From Persicitalea sp038235275 (GTDB taxonomy: Bacteria; Bacteroidota; Bacteroidia; Cytophagales; Spirosomataceae), in contig JBBSUC010000006.1 in the NCBI GenBank assembly GCA_038235275.1, forward strand, positions 62,001 through 126,000: DNA of 64,000 nucleotides, written 5' to 3'. Numbering within the stretch: the stretch's first letter is position 1; every line of letters begins with the position of its first letter. A program made the translations under genes and the position numbers. Below are positions 50,993-59,030 of the stretch, one piece after another. Below the pieces are notes generated by a model. The model had not been told where the DNA came from. It saw only the letters and a program-made list of their open reading frames with translations, and searched no databases.

Positions 50993-53900
50993 ATGAACAA
51001 ATCTACCAGGATCATTTTGAGTGTTGTGGCGAGTCTGCTGTGGGTGCCGGCTATTGGCCACGCGCAGGTACTGACTTCGGCGCGCCCGAAAAAGAATGCC
51101 GACTTCGTGCAAAGCCTCCGTCGTCCCAATGCCGAAGTCGTATTGTCGGGAAAAATTACCGACAAAGCCGACGGGCAGGGCATTCCCGGAGCCAACGTGC
51201 TGCTGAAAGGCACCAATATCGGCAGTTCCACCGACAACGAAGGAAAATTCAGCCTGCGGGTACCCGCCGCTAGTGGTACGCTGGTCGTTTCCTTCATCGG
51301 CTACGTGACGCAGGAAATCGAAATCGACAGCCGCACGACCTTCGACATTGGCCTGGCCGCCAACACGACTATGCTCAACGAGGTGGTCGTCACGGCGCTG
51401 GGTATCAAGGAGTCGGCGGACAAACTTGGCTCTACCAGTTCCAAGGTCAACGGCGATGCTCTTGCCCGCTCGGGCGAAACCAGCCTGATGAACGGCCTGG
51501 CGGGTCGGGCTTCGGGGGTGCAGATTTCCCGCACGGCGGGCGATCCCGGCGCGGCTTCCTTTATTCAGATTCGTGGTCAGAACACGCTGACGGGCAATTC
51601 TCAGCCACTCATCGTGCTGGACGGCGTCCCGATCAGCAACACCACTGAGGGCGGCACGAACGGCGGCGTCGTGCCACAGTCGCGCCTGAACGACATCAAC
51701 CCCAACGACATCGCCTCCATGCAAATCCTGAAGGGCGCGTCGGCGGCAGCGCTGTGGGGCTCGCGGGCGGCGAACGGCGTGATTATCATTACGACAAAAA
51801 AAGGAGCCGAGGGTGGCAAAATGAATATTTCGTTCAGCTCGTCCTATTCCGTCGATAAGGTCAACAGTTTCCATCCGGTGCAGGGCGTGTTCGGGCAAGG
51901 CTCGGGCGGAGTGTACAATCCCAACGGCACTACGGCATGGGGCGACAAGATTTCTGCCCGCGCGGGCGGGGAAGACGAGGTGAACAAAACGGGGCAATTT
52001 TTCAAAGCCCGCGACGGTTCGCTGTACTATCCGATCGTGAAAAAGAATTCGCGCGAGGTCTATAACGACCCCAACTACGACCTGGTTTTTCGGAACGGCC
52101 ATTTCTTCGACAATGCCCTTAGTCTGAGCGGTGGGGACGAGAAATCTACTTACTTTTTCAGCCTCGGCGACCTGCGGCAGAAGGGCGTACAGCGCGGCAA
52201 CAGCGAGTACGACCGCACCACGGTGCGCCTTAACGCCGAGCGCAAACTCAACAGTAAGGTGCGGGTGTCGGGCGGCTTGTCCTACACCAAGAGTTTCTCG
52301 GACCGCATTCAGCGCGGCAACAACCTGTCGGGCGGCATGGTCGGGCTGTTGCGCAACCCGGCGGACTTCGACATCTCAGACTACATCGGCGACTACTACG
52401 CCAGTCCCACAGCTTCGCCGATTCTGAATCGGCAGCGGGGCTATCGTAGTTACTTAGGCGCTCGGTCCAATCCGCCCAACAACAACGCTTTATGGGCTTT
52501 GTACGAGGCGAAAAATACCACCGATGTGGATCACTTCATCAACAACTTCGAGCTGAACGTGAAAGCCGCTACCTGGCTGGACATCACGGCGCGGGCGGGT
52601 ATCGACAACTACACCGACCAGCAGGTCAACTACTTCCCGGTCAATGATATTACGGGGGCGGGCAACGGCTCCTACCGCGAAGCGATCACGAAGGAAACCC
52701 AATTGAACGCGGACATTTTTGCCCGCTCAACCCATAATTTTGGACAAAATTTCGGCGCAACAGTCATCGTCGGCGCAAATTTCAACGACCGGAAATACTA
52801 CAACATGGGCACCACGATCACCAACTTCTTGGTGGCTGACGCACCACCCAACTTCTCCAACGCCACCACGGCTAACCGTACGCCAGTCAACATTCGCAAT
52901 GAAGTACGCACTACCCGCGCCTACGCCACGGCGAGCCTCTCGGCCTACGACGCGCTATTCCTGAACCTGTCGGGCGCGGCGGAATCGGCTTCTACTTTCG
53001 GGTCGCTTTCCGACAAGACTTTTTACTATCCATCGGCAGACGTAGCCTGGCAATTTTCGCAATTGCCGCTTTTTCAGAGTTCCAATGGGTTCAGTTTTGG
53101 CAAACTTCGGGCGTCTTACGGGGTAGTAGGCGTGCAGCCGCTTCCCTATCGCTCCAACACCGTATTTGAGCCAACCAAATTTTCCGCCTCGCCCTGGGGC
53201 GATGCCCTCGCGGGATCGGTGTACGGCGACGGGGCCTACTCGCAGGGTATTTCGTTGGGTGACCAATACCTACGGCCTGAGCGCAAAACCGAGTACGAAA
53301 TCGGCACCGATCTGCGATTTCTGGGAAACAAGCTGCGCACCAGCCTGACCTATTACCAAAACACCATCAAAGATGTGCTTGTCCCCGTGACACTCGCCCC
53401 GAGTACGGGCTTTGCCAACAAATACACCAACGCCGCCAAGCTACAAAATAAGGGCTTCGAGATGGAAGTAACTTACGACATTCTGCGGAAAGGCGACCTG
53501 CTCTGGACGCTGCGCGGTAATTTTACCCGCAACCGCAGTAAGGTACTGGATCTGGCCGGAACGCAGGCCCTGTTTCTGGATGGCGGCATCGAGAACTTTC
53601 TGGATCCTCGGGCCGTAGTGGGCCAGCCCGTAGGTGTGTTTTACAGTAGTCGCTTTGCCCGCAATGAGGATGGTTCCAAAGTGTTCGACAAGAACGGATT
53701 TCCTGTCGCCAACGCCATCACGGGCGTTATCGGCAATCCCAACCCCGACTGGATCGGTGGCTTTGGTACCAGCCTTTCATACAAAAAGCTGTCGCTCGAC
53801 GTACTTTTCGAAACCTCACAGGGAGGAGACTTTTACAGCGGCACCAAGAGCGTAATGTACAACTTTGGTACTCACGCCGACACGGGCAATGAGGTGACTT

Positions 53901-54310
53901 TGGGTCAAGATTTGAAAAACTACGCGGGGAAAACCATTCCTGTCGGCAGCAACGTTCGGGGCAACGTTAAAGACTTTGGCGCGGGTCCGGTGCTGCTGGA
54001 CGAAAGCTGGTACACGACACTCGGCAGCGGCTTCGGTTCGCTGAAAGAGCAATTTGTGGAAGATGGCAGTTGGACAAGACTGCGGCAGGTCGCCCTTTCC
54101 TATCGGGTCGATTCCGAGTGGTTCAAGAACAAAACCAAACTGCAATTCTTGGATTTATCGATCACGGGCCGCAACCTCTTACTGTGGACCAGTGTAGTCG
54201 GCATCGACCCTGACACCAATCTGTCGGGCGGACCGACGGGGCGCAATATGGATTATTTCAACACGCCCAATACGCGGTCATTTCTGTTCACGGTGAAAAT
54301 CAATTATTGA
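50993..54310 (+). CDS. SusC/RagA-family TonB-linked outer-membrane protein
   Basis: 1105 residues. Export signal in the first 25 residues, then a carboxypeptidase-like beta-sandwich (about 48-120: LSGKITDKADGQGIPGANVLLKG), the SusC plug region with LNEVVVTALGIKESADKLG (about 125-143) and a 22-strand barrel, ending ...SFLFTVKINY with a terminal aromatic residue for outer-membrane insertion. It depends on TonB for nutrient import. First gene of an operon with SusD and two amidohydrolases, so its ligand is probably not a plain polysaccharide. Confidence 0.95.
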   Translation: MNKSTRIILSVVASLLWVPAIGHAQVLTSARPKKNADFVQSLRRPNAEVVLSGKITDKADGQGIPGANVLLKGTNIGSSTDNEGKFSLRVPAASGTLVVSFIGYVTQEIEIDSRTTFDIGLAANTTMLNEVVVTALGIKESADKLGSTSSKVNGDALARSGETSLMNGLAGRASGVQISRTAGDPGAASFIQIRGQNTLTGNSQPLIVLDGVPISNTTEGGTNGGVVPQSRLNDINPNDIASMQILKGASAAALWGSRAANGVIIITTKKGAEGGKMNISFSSSYSVDKVNSFHPVQGVFGQGSGGVYNPNGTTAWGDKISARAGGEDEVNKTGQFFKARDGSLYYPIVKKNSREVYNDPNYDLVFRNGHFFDNALSLSGGDEKSTYFFSLGDLRQKGVQRGNSEYDRTTVRLNAERKLNSKVRVSGGLSYTKSFSDRIQRGNNLSGGMVGLLRNPADFDISDYIGDYYASPTASPILNRQRGYRSYLGARSNPPNNNALWALYEAKNTTDVDHFINNFELNVKAATWLDITARAGIDNYTDQQVNYFPVNDITGAGNGSYREAITKETQLNADIFARSTHNFGQNFGATVIVGANFNDRKYYNMGTTITNFLVADAPPNFSNATTANRTPVNIRNEVRTTRAYATASLSAYDALFLNLSGAAESASTFGSLSDKTFYYPSADVAWQFSQLPLFQSSNGFSFGKLRASYGVVGVQPLPYRSNTVFEPTKFSASPWGDALAGSVYGDGAYSQGISLGDQYLRPERKTEYEIGTDLRFLGNKLRTSLTYYQNTIKDVLVPVTLAPSTGFANKYTNAAKLQNKGFEMEVTYDILRKGDLLWTLRGNFTRNRSKVLDLAGTQALFLDGGIENFLDPRAVVGQPVGVFYSSRFARNEDGSKVFDKNGFPVANAITGVIGNPNPDWIGGFGTSLSYKKLSLDVLFETSQGGDFYSGTKSVMYNFGTHADTGNEVTLGQDLKNYAGKTIPVGSNVRGNVKDFGAGPVLLDESWYTTLGSGFGSLKEQFVEDGSWTRLRQVALSYRVDSEWFKNKTKLQFLDLSITGRNLLLWTSVVGIDPDTNLSGGPTGRNMDYFNTPNTRSFLFTVKINY

Positions 54311-54382
54311 TGATAGATATGACGGGGTCGCCCGTGCGAATATAAATTATTAGATATGAGATTTTTTCTTGGCAAGACATTT

Positions 54383-55840
54383 ATGAAAAATACAAAAAAT
54401 ACTGGAACGGCCCTCGCCGTGCTACTTTCGGCGGGGCTTGTAGCCTGCGAGTCGATGGTGGACGGGCTGAACACCGACCTCAACAACCCCACCGACGCCT
54501 CAGCGACCCTATTACTGACGGGAGCCGAACTCGGTAATGTATCGGTGCAGGAAGGCCACGTTGCTCGCGTGGCTGGGATGTGGTCGGGCTACTTCACGGG
54601 GACCGACCGTCAATACAAGGACATTTATAACTACAACGTGACGGGCGCGGCGTTCAATGACGTTTGGCAGTTTGTGTATCAGGGCGTGGTGGCCCAAACC
54701 AAACTCGTGGACACCAAAGCCGCTGCGACCAACAACCGACTTCTGCAGGGCATCGCCAAGGTCGTGAAAGCTAACGCGCTGGGAACGGCCACGGCGGTTT
54801 GGGGCGATATTCCGTACGCCGAAGCCGCCGACATCGTCAATTTCCCCAATCCCAAATTCGAGCCTCAAGTGCAGGTGTATGCCAATTTGCAAAAATTGCT
54901 GGACGAAGCCATCGCCGATCTGGAATCGGGCGTGGGTACTTCGCCGGGCGTGGCCGACATTCACTTCAACGGCGACGCCACCAAGTGGGCAAAAGCGGCT
55001 TACACCTTAAAAGCGAGGTTTTTTATAGAAACCAAACAGTATGATTTGGCCGCCGCTGCTGCTGATAAGGGTATCGCTGCCGAGAGCGGCTCACTCCTGG
55101 TGCCACACGGCACCACGCTCAGTTCCAACGAAAACCTGGTGTACGCCTTCGTCGCCCGCAGTCGCGTGGGCGATTTGAACTCGTCGCTGGCCCTGGCTCC
55201 CGCGCTGCTCAACCCGACGAGCGCCACCTATCGCGGCAACGCCAAGACCGACGAAACGGCCCGTTTCAACTACTATTTTTTGACTAAAAGTGGTACACTA
55301 ACGATCCCGACAATTCCGAACACCAATTCCACTACCGCCCTGCGCGGTATTTTCGGGCAGTCCGCTTCTTATCCACTGGTAACCTACTCGGAGAACCTGC
55401 TCACCGCCGCCGAGGCTCTGGCTCGCACGACGGGCTTCGACACAAGCCTGGAAAAATTGAATGCCTTCCGTAAGTTCATGGCCACGGGCGGCTATCTGGA
55501 TGCAACTTACAAAGCGGGTGCATTCCCGTTCAAGTACGAGCCTTACGTGGCCGCCGATTTCACAGCAGGCGGCTTGCTGAATAAAGACGGATTATCGACG
55601 AACCAAGCCTTGCTACGCGAAATTTTACAGGAACGCTATCTGACTTTCTTCGGCCAGGTGCTGGGTTTCAATGACCTGCGCCGCACCCGCAACGAAGCCG
55701 TGGGTGTTAAGCTCACGCCCAGCACGGGCAGTCAACTCCCGGAGCGGCTGCTGTACAGCGAATCGGAAATCAATTCCAACACCAGCGTCCCGCGTCCGGT
55801 ACCGGGGATTTTTGAGGTGACGGCGGTGAATAAGAGATAA
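54383..55840 (+). CDS. SusD/RagB-family nutrient-binding lipoprotein
   Basis: 485 residues from ATG 54383, chosen for a lipoprotein signal (ALAVLLSAGLVAC); ATG 54356 would add nine residues with no gain. SusD-like helical fold with the TPR-type repeat region (GSLLVPHGTT, NAFRKFMATGGYLDA, EILQERYLTFFGQVLGFNDLRR) of the SusD-like_2 subgroup. Forms the lid over the SusC barrel. 72 bp after susC. Confidence 0.92.
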   Translation: MKNTKNTGTALAVLLSAGLVACESMVDGLNTDLNNPTDASATLLLTGAELGNVSVQEGHVARVAGMWSGYFTGTDRQYKDIYNYNVTGAAFNDVWQFVYQGVVAQTKLVDTKAAATNNRLLQGIAKVVKANALGTATAVWGDIPYAEAADIVNFPNPKFEPQVQVYANLQKLLDEAIADLESGVGTSPGVADIHFNGDATKWAKAAYTLKARFFIETKQYDLAAAAADKGIAAESGSLLVPHGTTLSSNENLVYAFVARSRVGDLNSSLALAPALLNPTSATYRGNAKTDETARFNYYFLTKSGTLTIPTIPNTNSTTALRGIFGQSASYPLVTYSENLLTAAEALARTTGFDTSLEKLNAFRKFMATGGYLDATYKAGAFPFKYEPYVAADFTAGGLLNKDGLSTNQALLREILQERYLTFFGQVLGFNDLRRTRNEAVGVKLTPSTGSQLPERLLYSESEINSNTSVPRPVPGIFEVTAVNKR

Positions 55841-55880
55841 CTATTATAGGTGAGGTGAAAAAAATCAAAACAAAACCAAA

Positions 55881-58800
55881 ATGAAGCACTCTTTCTCGAA
55901 GTCGCACGGGATTAAAGCCGTTCTTTTTCCACTATTCCTAACCCTTTTCTTTACTAAAATTACCTTCGCGGCCCCCGGCGACTCAACCAAAGTCGTCCTC
56001 ACCGAAGGCACCAACATGGCGGTGGCCCTTTCGCCCGACAAGAAAAGCATCGCCCTCGACCTGCAAGGCACGATCTGGACCATTCCCGTAGCCGGAGGAA
56101 GGGCTAGGCAACTCACCGATGCGATGGGCGACTGCCGCCAACCCGACTGGTCACCCGACGGGGAGCGGGTAGTCTTCCATTCTTACCGCGACGGAAACTA
56201 TCACATCTGGTCAGTCAAAAAAGACGGCTCTGATTTGAAACAAATGACCTTCGGTGCCTTCGACGACCGCGAGCCGCAGTGGGCACCGGGCGGCAAAACC
56301 ATCGCTTTCGCCTCCGACCGCACGGGCAATTACGACCTTTGGGAAGTGGAGGTAGCCACCGGAAAACTCATCCAACTCACCACCGACCCCGGCAACGACT
56401 ACTTCCCGGCTTACTCGACGGACGGCACCCAAATCGCCTACGTGTCGGAGCGTAACGCCGCACCCGGTATTTATTTGCTGGATGCCGCTCGGAAGGAAAG
56501 CCTGTTGGTCAATAGCAAGGAAAAACTTTCCGCCCCGACCTGGCATCCCGATGGCAAATCGCTGGCTTTCAACAGTTTTATTCAAGGTGTGAGTCAACTG
56601 GAATACGTGAAAGTGGGCGGCGGCGACTGGCAAACGCTCTCTGAGGCGACCGAAGACGTTTTCCCTTTCAAAGTAAGCTGGCTTTCGCCGACTGAAATGA
56701 TTTACATGGCCGATGGGAAAATCAAACGCCGCAAACTAGACGAGAAAACGACCACCGCCATTCCGTTTAACGCCACGGTGACAGTATTTCAGCCCAACTA
56801 CCAGCGGAAGGTTTATAATTTTGATAAAGGCAAACCCAAGCCGGTCAAAGGATTGCGAGGTATCACGGTTTCGCCCGATGGCAGGCGCATTGCCTTCACG
56901 GCGATGGGCAATCTCTGGGTTTTGGAAAAAGGCAAAGCCAAACCCACGCCGCTGATTCACGATGCATTCGCGTATGCCGACCCGGCCTGGTCGCCCGATG
57001 GCCGACTGCTGGCCTACACCTGCGACCGCCAGGGAACGATGGACCTATGGGTACGCGACCTGAAAACGGGCAAAGATCGCCTGCTGGTCGAAGCACCCGA
57101 AGACCTGAACTTTCCATCCTGGTCGCCGGATGGCAAGCACGTCGCCTACTACCAGGGCGACATCCGCAACGCCTGGGGCCGGGGGACGCTGAGCATGGTG
57201 GACATTGGGGAAGGTGAGGTGGAAAAACTGCACGAGTCTATTTTCGTACCCAGCCAGCCGAGTTGGTCGCCCGACGGGAAAACCATCGCCATTTCCGAGT
57301 TGCAGATTGCTTCATCCCGCTTCCGCGAGGGCATCAACAAGATTCTGTTGATTTCATTGGACAAAAAGCCCGACCGCTACGTGTCGCCCGTACCGATGCG
57401 GTCGCTGGGAACGCGCGGCAAAAACGGCCCGATCTGGTCGCCCGACGGTAGCCAAATGGCTTACGTGCAGGATGGCTTCCTGTTTACACTCCCCGTCGAT
57501 CCTACGGGCGAACCCGTTGGACCGCCCCGCCGCCTGACCAACGGCCTGGCCGACGCACCCACCTGGACGGGCGACTCCGAAAGCATCGTTTACCTGGCCA
57601 CGGACTCTTTGCGGCAGGTTTTTCTGTCGGATGGCCACATCGAGAAAATCCCGCTGGATTTCAGTTGGGAATATAACCAACCCAGTGGCCTGAAAGTGAT
57701 CCACGCGGGCAAGCTTTTCAACGGCAAAGACGCCACTTACCAAACCGACGTGGACATCGTCATCGAGAACAACCGCATCAAGGAAATCGCCCCGCACAAG
57801 GTGGACCGCAAAGGAGAGTTAATAGACGCTTCCAACCAAACCGTGATGCCGGGCCTGTTCGAGATGCACACCCACCAGAGCGAAATGGTCGGCGAAAAAC
57901 TGGGTCGCCTGTGGCTTTCGTACGGCATTACCTCCCTGCGCGAAACGGGGTCCGACCCCTACGACGCGCTGGAGCGCAAGGAATCCTGGGACAGCGGGAC
58001 CCTGCCCGGCCCCCGTGGATTTTTTACGGGCTACCTTACCGATGGCGCGCGGATTTACTACGGTTTGGCCAATAGCATCGGCTCCGGTGCGCAGCTCGAC
58101 CTGGAACTCGCTCGCGCCGTGCGCCTCGACTACGACTTGCTGAAAACCTACGTCCGAATGCCGGACAATTTACAGGAACGCGCCACCAACTACGTCCATA
58201 AATACGGCATTCCGGTGTCGTCGCACGAGATTTACCCGGCCACCCACTACGGCGTGGACGCCGTGGAGCACATTGGCGGTACCAGTCGGCGCGGCTACTC
58301 GCCCAAAATTACGGTGACCAACAACAGCTATCAGGACGTAATCGCGATCATCACCAAATCGGGCATGAACATTACGCCGACGGCTTCCTTGCAGGGCGGC
58401 TTTTACACGATGGCTTCCAAGAATCCCGATGCTTACTACGGCAATCCGCAGTTCAAGGCATTTTATTCCGAAGATTTTATCAAAGAAATCAAAGCAAGTG
58501 CCACGACCGTCACCCAGCGTTTTCCCGGCTATCTCTCCAATTTTGGCCGGATTCAGGCCACGGTCAAGAGACTCCTGGCTGCCGGGGCGCACGTCACGGC
58601 GGGTACCGACAGTCCATTTGTACCTTACGGCATCAGTTTGCACTCGGAACTGCAATGCTGGGTGGATGGCGGCGTGACGCCCTTTGAGGCGTTACGTTCG
58701 GCTACCCTCTGGGCGGCCGAAGCGGTCGGCGTGAGCAAAGATCTCGGCTCGGTGGAACCGGGAAAACTGGCTGATTTGGTGATCGTGAACGGTGATCCGC

Positions 58801-58895
58801 TCAAAAACATTCAGGATGCCTGGAACGTGGAGAAGGTGTTGAAAAATGGGAACGTGTTTACAATCGAGGCTTTGTTGAAAAGCCCGAAGCCATAG
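55881..58895 (+). CDS. Exported beta-propeller amidohydrolase (1)
   Basis: 1004 residues. Signal peptide, then an N-terminal TolB/tricorn-like propeller (about 35-590) made of repeated WSPDG/FxSxRDGNYxIW units, joined to a C-terminal amidohydrolase domain (about 605-1000). The metal site shows H663 and H665 (GLFEMHTHQSE), later histidines in VSSHEIYPATHYGVDAVEHIGG and D in VTAGTDSPF. SusCD association suggests it cleaves an amide, ester or cyclic bond of the imported ligand in the periplasm; the ligand is not known. The paralogue at 59031 has the same layout. Confidence 0.92.
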   Translation: MKHSFSKSHGIKAVLFPLFLTLFFTKITFAAPGDSTKVVLTEGTNMAVALSPDKKSIALDLQGTIWTIPVAGGRARQLTDAMGDCRQPDWSPDGERVVFHSYRDGNYHIWSVKKDGSDLKQMTFGAFDDREPQWAPGGKTIAFASDRTGNYDLWEVEVATGKLIQLTTDPGNDYFPAYSTDGTQIAYVSERNAAPGIYLLDAARKESLLVNSKEKLSAPTWHPDGKSLAFNSFIQGVSQLEYVKVGGGDWQTLSEATEDVFPFKVSWLSPTEMIYMADGKIKRRKLDEKTTTAIPFNATVTVFQPNYQRKVYNFDKGKPKPVKGLRGITVSPDGRRIAFTAMGNLWVLEKGKAKPTPLIHDAFAYADPAWSPDGRLLAYTCDRQGTMDLWVRDLKTGKDRLLVEAPEDLNFPSWSPDGKHVAYYQGDIRNAWGRGTLSMVDIGEGEVEKLHESIFVPSQPSWSPDGKTIAISELQIASSRFREGINKILLISLDKKPDRYVSPVPMRSLGTRGKNGPIWSPDGSQMAYVQDGFLFTLPVDPTGEPVGPPRRLTNGLADAPTWTGDSESIVYLATDSLRQVFLSDGHIEKIPLDFSWEYNQPSGLKVIHAGKLFNGKDATYQTDVDIVIENNRIKEIAPHKVDRKGELIDASNQTVMPGLFEMHTHQSEMVGEKLGRLWLSYGITSLRETGSDPYDALERKESWDSGTLPGPRGFFTGYLTDGARIYYGLANSIGSGAQLDLELARAVRLDYDLLKTYVRMPDNLQERATNYVHKYGIPVSSHEIYPATHYGVDAVEHIGGTSRRGYSPKITVTNNSYQDVIAIITKSGMNITPTASLQGGFYTMASKNPDAYYGNPQFKAFYSEDFIKEIKASATTVTQRFPGYLSNFGRIQATVKRLLAAGAHVTAGTDSPFVPYGISLHSELQCWVDGGVTPFEALRSATLWAAEAVGVSKDLGSVEPGKLADLVIVNGDPLKNIQDAWNVEKVLKNGNVFTIEALLKSPKP

Positions 58896-58951
58896 AAGCT
58901 AGATAGTTGAGAGGAGCTTATTTAAGATTATTCTCCCAAACTTTAATTAGT

Positions 58952-58997
58952 ATACCCCTTATTTGAGTTTTTGGCCAAAAACTTAAATAAGGGGTAT
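58952..58997. terminator. 46-bp near-perfect palindrome between the amidohydrolase genes
   Basis: Arms of 23 bases (58952-58974 and 58975-58997) with no spacer and only one non-Watson-Crick position (G opposite T). The centre is GGCC. It lies 33 bp before the start of the second amidohydrolase gene and has no T-run, so it may be a terminator, an attenuator or a protein-binding site. Confidence 0.6.
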
Positions 58998-59030
58998 CTT
59001 CGTTTAGAAGAAATTCCATAATCTACCCCT

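Noticed and set aside
50963..52102. 379-codon open frame on the minus strand opposite susC
   Set aside because: It is the antisense of a clear SusC gene; the predicted protein has no domain, and open antisense frames are common in GC-rich coding DNA.
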